A stretch of DNA of 7,805 bases from an uncultured Pseudomonas sp. (GTDB lineage Bacteria; Pseudomonadota; Gammaproteobacteria; Pseudomonadales; Pseudomonadaceae): positions 1 to 7,805 of the forward strand of contig CAMPJN010000171.1 of the NCBI GenBank assembly GCA_946886875.1. Direction: 5' to 3'. Shown here in pieces: positions 1 through 6,383 of this stretch. Below the pieces are notes generated by a model. That model was not told where the DNA came from. It searched no databases and was given only the letters and a program-made list of their open reading frames with translations. The stretch's first letter is position 1. Each line of letters starts with the position of its first letter. A program made the translations under genes and the position numbers.

Positions 1-141
1 TGGGCTTGGGACATGGGCGCAATTCCAGGCTGGTGGCAGGGCGAATCAAACACGATTGCGACCAAGTATAAGCGCGGCTCTAGCGACGAAACTGTGCACT
101 CGGCCGGTGCTTGGCGTGACATCGCTCGCAGTTTTGCGTGT

Positions 142-1551
142 TTATCCCAAACGCATGGCATGCCGGCTTACAGAAGCGCTGACCAGATTGGCCGCCGGTA
201 AGGGCATTGCGGTCTGGCTGGTGCTATTGGCCAGTTGCAGCCAGAAATTTTCCCCCTCGACGAATTGCTCGTTGGGCAGCCACAAACCGTGGTGCCAGCC
301 ACTGCCTGGGGTTGGCGTGCTCTGCAGGATGCCAGGGTGGGCCTGAGCGCTGGGCGCACGACGCAACCAGGCTGGGCGTGGCAAACCCTTGAGGTAACGC
401 AGGCCCAGATGCAGGCCTTCGGCATTCAGGTGACGCCAGCGCACCAGCGCCAATGTGGGAGTGGTGTGGTCGCTCAGCACCAGTACCAGTTGGCCGACGG
501 ACAGTAGCTGGGCATGATCCGGGTTGCACAGCAGGCGCACCCCGCCAGGGCTGCTATCGAGTATTTGCGCGGGTGTGGGCGGCGGGCGCTTTTCCAGCAA
601 TTGCGCATGGATAGCCGGTAGACCGACCGCCAGATTGCACGCCTGGGTTTGCTCGGCGCGTTGATGGCGGCGTGGTTGTTGCCCCGACCAATGTTGCTGC
701 ACGCGCTCCAGCAGTTGTCGCTCGGCAAGGCTCTGCAGCGGCGCCGGCTCGTGTAGCGCGACCAGCAGGGCGCCGAGTTCGAAGCGGCGCAAATAGGCGG
801 GGTCGCTCGCGCTGAGTTGGGCCATACCTATGCAGGGGTGTGGCTCGGTCAGGTCGACCACCGGCCCTTCGATTTCCTCATCCTGTTCCCAGGGCAGCAG
901 GCGTGGCAGTTCGGCAAGCTGTGCCAGCGCGCCGAACAACTGCAGGCATTCGCCTTCGGCGAGGTGAAAGGGATTGCTCAGGGCCAGTAGCAGCATCTGC
1001 TGATAGAGGCCGCGCAGGGTGCTGGCCGGCAGGGGCTGAAAGGCGGCAGCGACGTGTTCGTCCAGACAGCCCTGGCGTTCGCCGATCCAATACAGCAAAT
1101 GACTGTCGCGCCACAGGCTCGCTGGCGGCTCTTGATACAGCTGGTAGTGACGCAGCAGGTTCTGCGCGAGAAAGTGTTGCGCCATATACAGACACCAGGC
1201 CAGGTGCGGGCGCGAAGGTTGGCGGCCCTGGAGTATCTGCAATAGCAGGCGTTTGAAGCCTACCGCCAGCTCGCGGCATAGACGCACGAACAGACTTGAG
1301 GGTGGGGTGTGGTTGCGATAGGCCGCCGCGTAGTGACGGTACTCTTCGCTGAAGCTTTGCAGCGCGCGTTGCCTTTCGAGTAAGGTCGTGACGCTGCGGT
1401 TGAGGTGGAACAGCAGGCTCAGGACCGCCTGCAAGGCATGCTCGTGGGGCTGCGAGCGGGCTTGAAGCAACCGTTCGTTGAGGTCGGCCAGGGAGATGGC
1501 GTCTTCCTCGTGGATATCTGGCACTTCCAGGCGCAAGGCATCTAACGTCAT
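142..1551 (-). CDS. PilZ-domain protein, candidate c-di-GMP receptor (469 aa)
   Basis: This 469-residue protein is cytosolic by appearance: I see no signal peptide or convincing membrane segment. The C-terminal part carries the two PilZ signatures in the right order. An RxxxR motif (R294 to R298, RRHQR) is followed 33 residues later by DxSxxG (D332, S334, G337, in DSSPGG), and then by a PilZ-like closing strand around 370-387 (VRWRH...LGLRYL). In the PilZ family these residues bind cyclic di-GMP, so binding is a reasonable inference. The first 280 or so residues are Leu/Gln/Arg-rich, probably alpha-helical, and I do not recognise a domain there. The start at 1551 is preceded by AGGG 6 nt upstream, a modest ribosome site. 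The gene is divergent from the thioredoxin lipoprotein, with 30 bp between start codons. The PilZ assignment is fairly firm; the process controlled is unknown. Confidence 0.82.
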   Translation of the reverse strand: MTLDALRLEVPDIHEEDAISLADLNERLLQARSQPHEHALQAVLSLLFHLNRSVTTLLERQRALQSFSEEYRHYAAAYRNHTPPSSLFVRLCRELAVGFKRLLLQILQGRQPSRPHLAWCLYMAQHFLAQNLLRHYQLYQEPPASLWRDSHLLYWIGERQGCLDEHVAAAFQPLPASTLRGLYQQMLLLALSNPFHLAEGECLQLFGALAQLAELPRLLPWEQDEEIEGPVVDLTEPHPCIGMAQLSASDPAYLRRFELGALLVALHEPAPLQSLAERQLLERVQQHWSGQQPRRHQRAEQTQACNLAVGLPAIHAQLLEKRPPPTPAQILDSSPGGVRLLCNPDHAQLLSVGQLVLVLSDHTTPTLALVRWRHLNAEGLHLGLRYLKGLPRPAWLRRAPSAQAHPGILQSTPTPGSGWHHGLWLPNEQFVEGENFWLQLANSTSQTAMPLPAANLVSASVSRHAMRLG

Positions 1552-1568
1552 AACAACCCTGTGTGGGC

Positions 1569-1573
1569 GAGGA
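1569..1573 (+). promoter_or_regulatory. Shine-Dalgarno site that decides the thioredoxin lipoprotein start
   Basis: GAGGA lies 8 nt before the ATG at 1582 and is the best ribosome site among the possible starts. An upstream GTG at 1561 and downstream ATGs at 1606 and 1696 have weaker or no such sequence in front. It also lies outside the inserted palindrome, so it probably served the gene before the insertion. Confidence 0.6.
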
Positions 1574-1581
1574 TCGAAAGC

Positions 1582-2142
1582 ATGGCAATACGGCTCCAGG
1601 CGGTCATGGCCAACAGGCCGTTGAAAAACTACTGTGCCCGGCTGATTGCGCCGTGCCTAGCCATTGCTCGTTGCTGTTTTCAACGGCCTGCAAATATGGC
1701 GGCAATTGTTGCCGCTTTGCTTCTGGCGGGCTGCGCCGAAGACGTCGGCGTCGATCAGCATGGGCAAAAGGTAGCGGTTGAGCGCCTGGAAGGCCAGTGG
1801 TTGGTGATTAATTACTGGGCCGAGTGGTGCGCGCCTTGCCGCAGTGAGATTCCCGAACTGAATGCTCTGGCCGAACAGATGGGCGGGCAGTCGGTAACTG
1901 TGCTCGGAGTGAACTTCGACGGTTTGCAAGGCGCCGAGCTGAGCAAGGCTGCGCAGGCGTTGGCTATCGAGTTCACGGTATTGGCCCAGGACCCGGCCGC
2001 GCGCTTCGGCTTGCCACGCGCCGAGGTATTGCCGGTGACCTTTATCATCGATGGGCAAGGGCAGATGCGTGAGCGTCTGCTCGGCGAACAAACGGCCGCC
2101 GGAATCAGGGCGCGCTTAACAACACTGCAGACGCAGGAGTAA
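1582..2142 (+). CDS. TlpA/ResA-like thioredoxin-fold lipoprotein
   Basis: Predicted envelope thiol:disulfide protein of 186 residues when started at 1582. The thioredoxin active site is W82-C83-A84-P85-C86 within WAEWCAPC, followed by the usual helix (RSEIPELNALAEQ). The strand LGVNFD (about 108-113) and the cis-proline region LPVTFIID (P151) are typical of TlpA/ResA reductases. A lipobox LLAG-C51 marks it as a lipoprotein; Ala at +2 suggests the outer membrane (inference). The N-terminus is odd: residues 11-40 come from a palindromic insertion, giving a 50-residue leader with extra Arg/Lys and four Cys, where about 20 residues is usual. Starts at 1606 (42-residue leader) or 1696 (13-residue leader with no positive charge) are possible but less well supported. 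The stop lies 4 bp before the acylphosphatase gene, so the two probably form an operon. The redox partner is unknown. Confidence 0.88.
   Translation: MAIRLQAVMANRPLKNYCARLIAPCLAIARCCFQRPANMAAIVAALLLAGCAEDVGVDQHGQKVAVERLEGQWLVINYWAEWCAPCRSEIPELNALAEQMGGQSVTVLGVNFDGLQGAELSKAAQALAIEFTVLAQDPAARFGLPRAEVLPVTFIIDGQGQMRERLLGEQTAAGIRARLTTLQTQE
1611..1695. mobile_element. MITE-like palindromic insertion in the signal-peptide region
   Basis: A 14-bp perfect inverted repeat has arms at 1614-1627 (caggccgttgaaaa) and 1677-1690 (ttttcaacggcctg), enclosing about 49 bp. The block sits between two copies of ATGGC (1606-1610 and 1696-1700), which could be a 5-bp target duplication. Insert plus one copy is 90 bp, a multiple of three, and contains no stop in the lipoprotein frame. 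There is no room for a transposase, so it would be a non-autonomous element or repeat. I recall similar GGCCGTTGAAAA palindromes between genes of some Pseudomonas species but cannot check this. The element's exact ends are uncertain by several bases. Confidence 0.55.
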
Positions 2143-2146
2143 TCAG

Positions 2147-2422
2147 ATGTCGCGGATTTGCATGCATGGTTATGTCAGTGGCCGGGTACAAGGTGTGAGT
2201 TTTCGCCAGCACACGCAAATTCAGGCCGAACGCCTGGATCTGGATGGTTGGGTACGTAATCTTGCGGACGGCCGCGTCGAGGTCTTGTTCGAGGGCGAAG
2301 AAGACGCGGTGCGTGAGTTGGCGAGCTGGCTGGAGCAGGGACCGGGTGCGGCCAAGGTCGCTGGCGTCGAGCTGGAAAGTCAGCCGTTGCAGGGTATCGC
2401 CGGGTTTATCGTGCGCGGTTGA
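2147..2422 (+). CDS. acyP: Acylphosphatase
   Basis: A 91-residue protein, the normal size for this family, which hydrolyses acyl phosphates such as acetyl phosphate or carbamoyl phosphate to carboxylate and phosphate in the cytosol. The phosphate-binding loop GRVQGVSFR (residues 12-20, with catalytic R20) and the second signature GWVRNLADG (34-42, with catalytic N38) are intact, so the enzyme should be active. AGGAG at 2135-2139 lies 7 nt before the ATG and runs into the stop codon of the preceding thioredoxin gene, which suggests co-transcription and probably translational coupling. The physiological substrate is usually unclear for bacterial members. Identification is firm. Confidence 0.95.
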   Translation: MSRICMHGYVSGRVQGVSFRQHTQIQAERLDLDGWVRNLADGRVEVLFEGEEDAVRELASWLEQGPGAAKVAGVELESQPLQGIAGFIVRG

Positions 2423-2445
2423 GTGGCTTGGTGCGTATTGAGGCA

Positions 2446-2473
2446 GTTGGGCTTCGCTGCGCTCAGCACCAAC
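2446..2473. repeat. Imperfect inverted repeat between convergent genes
   Basis: GTTGG at 2446-2450 can pair with CCAAC at 2469-2473, with a short GCT/AGC extension after a bulge, around a GC-rich loop; CTACGG follows. It occupies the 75-bp gap between the 3' ends of acylphosphatase and the transglycosylase-like gene. Sequences of this type (TTGGGCTTCGCTGCGCTCAGC followed by CCAACCTACG) recur between genes in pseudomonads as far as I recall. It could help end transcription on either strand, but no T-run follows, so it is not a standard intrinsic terminator. Confidence 0.4.
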
Positions 2474-2497
2474 CTACGGTTAGCAGTCGTTGAAACG

Positions 2498-3070
2498 TCA
2501 GGGTTTGACGTACCAAAAGTCATGCCAGAAGCCGATAACCTTGGCCGGGTAGGTCTGTTTGCCCAGGCTGCCATTGTAGCGGGCCAGGGCGCGGCTGAGA
2601 TCGCCGTTTTCCTTGCGCAGATAGAAGCTGAGGATGGTGCAGCCGTAGCGCAAGTTGGTGGCGTTGTCGGTGAGGTTGTCCTGCGGGCGACCGAGTTCGG
2701 CTTTCCAGAACGGCATCACCTGCATCATGCCTTGGGCGCCGACCGAAGAAATCGCAAAGCGGTTGAAATGGCTCTCGGTATGAATCAGCGCCAGTACCAG
2801 GTCGGGGCGCAACCCGGCTTTGCTGGCTTCCCGATGTACCAGCCGGAGTAGCGTCAGGCGCTCCTGCGGATCGGGGATATAGCGGATCAGGCGGGTGGAC
2901 ATATCCAGCAGCCAGACCTCGGCGTCGAATCTGTCGGCGAAACTGTCCGCCTCGGCGACCGTGCGTTGCAGCAAGTCGCGCAGCTCGGGCTCCGGTGCCT
3001 GGCGCAGGTTGGCATAGGCGGGCAGACACAGCAGCAGTGCCGACAAGGCTAAGGCCAGGCGCGCAGGCAT
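2498..3070 (-). CDS. Exported lytic transglycosylase-like protein (SLT domain)
   Basis: A 190-residue protein with a Sec signal peptide (MPARLALALSALLLCLPAYA, cleavage after A20) that would place it in the periplasm. The SLT/lysozyme-like fold follows. The catalytic glutamate is E99 in ALIHTESHFN, followed by SVGAQGMMQVMP (109-120), NLRYG (139-143) and ALARYNGS (161-168), all hallmarks of family 1 lytic transglycosylases. These enzymes cleave peptidoglycan between MurNAc and GlcNAc to give 1,6-anhydroMurNAc. The protein is short and has no extra substrate-binding module. It is the last gene of the proS-lipoprotein cluster, starting 6 bp after the previous stop. No strong Shine-Dalgarno is visible (TCCGGT before ATG), so translational coupling is likely. 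Confidence 0.9.
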   Translation of the reverse strand: MPARLALALSALLLCLPAYANLRQAPEPELRDLLQRTVAEADSFADRFDAEVWLLDMSTRLIRYIPDPQERLTLLRLVHREASKAGLRPDLVLALIHTESHFNRFAISSVGAQGMMQVMPFWKAELGRPQDNLTDNATNLRYGCTILSFYLRKENGDLSRALARYNGSLGKQTYPAKVIGFWHDFWYVKP

Positions 3071-3076
3071 ACCGGA

Positions 3077-4030
3077 TTAATCGGCGCCCGGATCGGCGAC
3101 CAGGCGCCCTGCATCCTGCATCAAAGCCTTGAGAAAGGCTTCCTGCAGTTCCGGGTCGTTGCGGGTCAGTTCGATCAGGCTCTGCTCCAGTTCGCTGGCT
3201 TCCTCTTCCAGGCCCAGCTCGGACAGGCGTTTGACCCTGTGCACCCATTGCGCGATGTCGTCGTCTTCCAGATCGTCGTAAACCAGGCCATGGGCTTCCA
3301 GCAACTTGCCGCGCAGGGTATGGCTGACCAGCAGGCTGGCGTCCGCGCGGGTGCCGCTTTGCGGTTCTTCGACGCTCAGCAGCAGGACGCCGATATGGCT
3401 GATGTCCTGCTCGGCAAAAGGGCCGTCGAGCAGGTTGAGGCGTAGTACGCCATTGCGGTCGGTCAGCAGTTCGTGGGTCTGCTCGGCCGCTTTGACGCTG
3501 ACGATGCGTTCGGCCCACGGCAGGCTGGAGTACTCGGTGCGGGCGTCCTGACGCTGTTCGTCGAGGCTGGCTAGGTTCTGCTGCGAGCGGCCGTTGGACT
3601 CGGCGTTCATAAACGGGTTGAGACCGGCGAAACCATAGCTGATCCAGTCCTTGGTCGCGCTATCGGGCAAGCTGCCAAGCGCCACCACGTTCAGCACGTT
3701 GGCGCCGATACCGGCCACCACGGCTACCGCGCCCAGCGGCACTTCATACAGCTCGCGCCAGGCCTGGTAAGGGGTATAGCGGTCGTAGCGACGGGTGACC
3801 GCAAAGGCGGTGACCTCGAAGGTTTTCTGTTCTTGTACGCGCACACGCCGTTGCGGCAGCTCCAGCACGCGGGGCTCGCCGACATCTATCTGCAGGTTGT
3901 GGTCGAGCAATTTGCGCTCGACGCGCTCTTCATGCTCGCTGCGTTGCGGTAGCTGGTTGGCACAGCCGCTGAGGAAGAGGACGGCGCCGAGTGTGGCGCC
4001 GACCAGGTGCAAGGTGCTTCGCTTGAACAT
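3077..4030 (-). CDS. Putative lipoprotein of unknown function (317 aa)
   Basis: I do not recognise the family. The N-terminus is a clear lipoprotein signal: MFKRS basic region, hydrophobic stretch, lipobox FLSG-C23. Ala at +2 suggests outer-membrane sorting (inference). After a charged segment (about 30-90) comes a Gly/Ala/Val-rich hydrophobic stretch at 97-121 (VPLGAVAVVAGIGANVLNVV and beyond), long enough to cross or enter a membrane. Next is GFAGLNPFMNAESNGR (133-148), then a mixed region with possible beta strands (about 170-240) and an acidic, helical C-terminus (252-300, rich in Glu/Asp/Leu). It lies 24 bp downstream of proS and 6 bp upstream of the transglycosylase-like gene, so all three are probably co-transcribed. 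The pairing with a murein hydrolase suggests an envelope role, but that is inference only. The ribosome site is weak (AGAG). Confidence 0.8.
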   Translation of the reverse strand: MFKRSTLHLVGATLGAVLFLSGCANQLPQRSEHEERVERKLLDHNLQIDVGEPRVLELPQRRVRVQEQKTFEVTAFAVTRRYDRYTPYQAWRELYEVPLGAVAVVAGIGANVLNVVALGSLPDSATKDWISYGFAGLNPFMNAESNGRSQQNLASLDEQRQDARTEYSSLPWAERIVSVKAAEQTHELLTDRNGVLRLNLLDGPFAEQDISHIGVLLLSVEEPQSGTRADASLLVSHTLRGKLLEAHGLVYDDLEDDDIAQWVHRVKRLSELGLEEEASELEQSLIELTRNDPELQEAFLKALMQDAGRLVADPGAD

Positions 4031-4054
4031 GATGACTCTGGCTAAAGGCTGAGA

Positions 4055-5770
4055 TCAGCGGCTGATACGTGCTTGGATAAACGACATGATTTCGGCAAGG
4101 GGAACCGCTTGAGCCTCGGTGTCGCGACGGCTCTTGTATTCCAGGTTGCCGTCGGCCAGGCCGCGATCGCTGACCACAATACGATGGGGGATGCCGATCA
4201 ATTCCATGTCCGCGAATTTGATGCCCGGACTGGTCTTTTTGTCACGGTCGTCGAGCAATACTTCGAAACCGGCCGCGGTCAGTTGCGCATACAGGTTGTC
4301 GGTGGCTTCGCGCACCGCTTCGGTTTCATAACGTAGCGGCACCAGGGCGATCTGGAAGGGCGCCAGGGCGTCGTTCCAGAGAATCCCGCGCTCATCGTTG
4401 TTCTGCTCGATGGCCGCCGCCACAACCCGCGATACGCCGATGCCGTAGCAACCCATGGTCAGGATTACCGGCTTGCCGTTTTCGCCGAGTACCTGGCAGT
4501 TCAGGGCTTCGCTGTATTTGGTGCCGAGCTGGAAGATATGCCCGACTTCGATACCGCGCTTGATCTCCAGGGTGCCCTGACCATCCGGGCTGGGGTCGCC
4601 TGCGACGACGTTGCGCAGGTCGGCGACTTCGGGCAGCGGCAGGTCGCGCTCCCAGTTGCAGCCCAGGTAGTGCTTGTCATCGATATTGGCGCCGATGGCG
4701 AAATCGCTCATCAAGGCCACCGAGCGGTCGACGATGCATGGCAGCGGCAGGTTCAACGGGCCCAGGGAGCCTGCGCCGGCACCGATGGCAGCGCGCAGTT
4801 CGGCTTCCGAGGCGAGGGTCAGTGGGCTGGCGACCTGCTGCAGGTTGGCCGCCTTGATCTCGTTGAGCTCATGATCGCCGCGAACGATCAACGCCACCAA
4901 GGTGCCGGCTTCGGCGCCATGCACCACCAGGGTCTTCACGGTTTTTTCGATGGCCAGGCCGCATTGGCTGACCAGGTCGTCGATGGTCTTGCAGTTGGGT
5001 GTATCGACCAGGCGCAGGGCTTCAGTGGCGGCAGCGCGCGCGCTTTCACGCGGCACGGCTTCGGCTTTCTCGATATTGGCGGCGTAGTCGGAGCTGTCGC
5101 TGAAGGCGATATCGTCTTCGCCGGACTCGGCCAGTACATGGAATTCGTGGGAGCCGGTGCCGCCGATCGAGCCGGTGTCGGCCTGGACCGGGCGGAAATT
5201 CAGACCCAGGCGGGTAAAGACATTGCAGTAGGCCTGGTGCATACGGTCGTAGGTTTGCTGCAGCGATGCCTGGTCGACGTGGAAGGAATAGGCATCCTTC
5301 ATGATGAATTCGCGGCCGCGCATCAAGCCGAAGCGTGGACGGATCTCGTCACGGAACTTGGTCTGGATCTGGTACAGGTTGATCGGCAGCTGCTTGTAGC
5401 TGTTCAGCTCGTTGCGCGCCAGATCGGTGATCACTTCCTCGTGGGTCGGGCCAGCGCAGAAATCGCGGCCGTGGCGATCCTTCATGCGCAGCAACTCGGG
5501 GCCGTACTGCTCCCAGCGCCCGGACTCCTGCCACAACTCGGCCGGTTGAATGCCCGGCATCAGCACTTCGAGGGCGCCGGCGGCGTCCATTTCCTCGCGC
5601 ACCACCTTTTCCACCTTGCGCAACACGCGCAGGCCCATGGGCAACCAGGTATAGAGACCGGAGGCGAGTTTGCGGATCATCCCGGCGCGCAGCATCAACT
5701 GATGGCTGATTACCACGGCATCGGAAGGGGTTTCTTTCAGGGTGGAGAGCAGAAACTGACTGGTACGCAT
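4055..5770 (-). CDS. proS: Prolyl-tRNA synthetase (bacterial type, with editing domain)
   Basis: Cytosolic class II aminoacyl-tRNA synthetase that charges tRNA-Pro with proline. At 571 residues it has the usual length of the long bacterial form. The catalytic core includes [20 protein letters not shown] (35-54, motif 1 region), PTHEE (108-112), motif 2 [17 protein letters not shown] (139-155) and motif 3 [11 protein letters not shown] (440-450). Between motifs 2 and 3 lies the INS editing domain (about 225-400), which clears mischarged Ala-tRNA-Pro; its key lysine is present at K279 in [11 protein letters not shown]. The anticodon-binding domain occupies about 470-571 (ending [15 protein letters not shown]). 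The start [20 protein letters not shown] agrees with the family. It is first in a likely three-gene cluster and divergent from the thioesterase gene. Nothing looks truncated. Confidence 0.98.
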   Translation of the reverse strand: MRTSQFLLSTLKETPSDAVVISHQLMLRAGMIRKLASGLYTWLPMGLRVLRKVEKVVREEMDAAGALEVLMPGIQPAELWQESGRWEQYGPELLRMKDRHGRDFCAGPTHEEVITDLARNELNSYKQLPINLYQIQTKFRDEIRPRFGLMRGREFIMKDAYSFHVDQASLQQTYDRMHQAYCNVFTRLGLNFRPVQADTGSIGGTGSHEFHVLAESGEDDIAFSDSSDYAANIEKAEAVPRESARAAATEALRLVDTPNCKTIDDLVSQCGLAIEKTVKTLVVHGAEAGTLVALIVRGDHELNEIKAANLQQVASPLTLASEAELRAAIGAGAGSLGPLNLPLPCIVDRSVALMSDFAIGANIDDKHYLGCNWERDLPLPEVADLRNVVAGDPSPDGQGTLEIKRGIEVGHIFQLGTKYSEALNCQVLGENGKPVILTMGCYGIGVSRVVAAAIEQNNDERGILWNDALAPFQIALVPLRYETEAVREATDNLYAQLTAAGFEVLLDDRDKKTSPGIKFADMELIGIPHRIVVSDRGLADGNLEYKSRRDTEAQAVPLAEIMSFIQARISR

Positions 5771-5885
5771 GTTTGGCCGTTTTGTCGGTTGCGAAGGCTT
5801 TCAATAGGCCGGCATTGTACGGTGCCTATACAGATGCGTACAGGTTGCCGGGCATGGCAGCGAGAACCAGCGAGAGGAGAGTGCA
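5771..5885. promoter_or_regulatory. Divergent promoter region between proS and the thioesterase gene
   Basis: This 115-bp gap must hold the promoters of both genes unless they start inside coding DNA. On the minus strand a TACAAT -10-like hexamer (5814-5819) lies about 45 bp before proS, but I see no good -35 at 16-18 bp. On the plus strand TATACA (5827-5832) is a possible -10 for the thioesterase, again without a clear -35. No T-box leader, attenuator or operator palindrome was recognised. The region is given as a whole; the individual hexamers are weak. Confidence 0.4.
5874..5879 (+). promoter_or_regulatory. Strong Shine-Dalgarno fixing the GTG start of the thioesterase
   Basis: GAGGAG lies 6 nt upstream of GTG at 5886, a near-ideal arrangement. 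Another GTG at 5881 is in a different frame and meets TGA after one codon, so 5886 is the supported start. The next in-frame ATG, at residue 19, would cut into the conserved fold. Confidence 0.8.
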
Positions 5886-6302
5886 GTGACGGGACTGACA
5901 GCGGAACAAGTTCAGACGCTGATACGCGCGGGGTTGCCCATGGCCGAGGATATCAACCTGTGTATCGACAGGTTGGATGCCGATGGCGTGCTGGCGCGGG
6001 TGCCTTTCCATAACAAGCTGGTGCGGCCGGGCGGCACCTTGTCCGGGCCGACCATTATGGCGCTGGCCGATGCGGCCATGTATGCCGTGGTGCTGGGCCG
6101 CTTGGGGCGGGTGGAAATGGCGGTGACCTCGAACCTGAATATCAATTTTCTGGTCAAGCCCAAACCGGTGGACTTATTGGCCGAGGCGCGAATATTACGT
6201 CTGAGCCGGCGCCAGGCGGTCTGCGAGGTGTCGTTGTATTCGGCGGGTAATGTAGAGGAATTGGTCGCCCATGTGACGGGAACCTACGCATTGCCGTTGT
6301 AA
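5886..6302 (+). CDS. PaaI-like hotdog-fold thioesterase
   Basis: A 138-residue cytosolic protein of the size of single-domain hotdog thioesterases, which hydrolyse acyl-CoA thioesters. The family signature is the stretch HNKLVRPGGTLSGPTIMALA followed by DAAMY (42-66): an RPGG turn, then the long central helix bearing the likely catalytic acid D62. After it comes the strand NLNINFLVKPKPVDLLAEA (83-101), typical of PaaI/YdiI-like members. The acyl-CoA substrate cannot be told from sequence. The gene starts with GTG behind a strong ribosome site, is divergent from proS, and stands alone before a terminator. From memory, P. aeruginosa has a hypothetical gene of this kind between proS and oprD. 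Confidence 0.88.
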   Translation: MTGLTAEQVQTLIRAGLPMAEDINLCIDRLDADGVLARVPFHNKLVRPGGTLSGPTIMALADAAMYAVVLGRLGRVEMAVTSNLNINFLVKPKPVDLLAEARILRLSRRQAVCEVSLYSAGNVEELVAHVTGTYALPL

Positions 6303-6324
6303 GCGCAAAGACACCGCCCACAAA

Positions 6325-6350
6325 AAAGCCCGACCGAAGTCGGGCTTTTC
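6325..6350. terminator. Bidirectional intrinsic terminator between thioesterase and porin genes
   Basis: A perfect 11-bp stem, AAAAGCCCGAC (6325-6335) and GTCGGGCTTTT (6340-6350), closes a CGAA tetraloop. There is a T-run on the plus strand and a complementary A-run (T-run on the minus strand), so it can end transcription of both convergent genes. It starts 22 bp after the thioesterase stop and lies 33 bp past the porin stop. Confidence 0.95.
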
Positions 6351-6383
6351 TATGCAGCTATACAGCTAACTGAATGGCCTGAA

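Noticed and set aside
1..141. Possible start of another minus-strand gene at 15 (ATG, reading out of the window) with a TATACT -10-like hexamer at 65-70, and a short plus-strand open frame at 13-201
   Set aside because: Only five codons of the minus frame are inside the window, the ribosome site is weak (GGA, about 9 nt away), and the plus frame overlaps the end of the PilZ gene with no motif. Nothing here can be supported as a gene.
1518..1535. TGGCAC upstream of the thioredoxin gene as a sigma-54 -24 element
   Set aside because: The -12 element is absent: the bases at the required distance read GGCG where TTGC is expected.
1561..1581. GTG at 1561 as start of the thioredoxin lipoprotein
   Set aside because: It adds seven residues to an already overlong leader, leaves only 9 bp to the divergent PilZ start, and has no ribosome site, whereas GAGGA precedes ATG 1582.
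1585..1613. TTGGCC-17 bp-TATTGC on the minus strand as a promoter for the PilZ gene
   Set aside because: The spacing is right but only about 4/6 and 3/6 positions match the sigma-70 consensus; such matches are common by chance.
2520..3518. A 332-codon minus-strand open frame overlapping the lipoprotein and transglycosylase genes
   Set aside because: It is Arg/Pro/Gln-rich and without a recognisable fold, while both genes it overlaps have clear signal peptides and, in one case, a catalytic motif.
4538..6013. A 491-codon open frame on the plus strand antisense to proS
   Set aside because: It is the mirror of a certain gene in GC-rich DNA. Its translation is low-complexity (Gln/Gly/Ala/His/Val-rich) with no domain, and it runs through the proS promoter and into the thioesterase gene in another frame.
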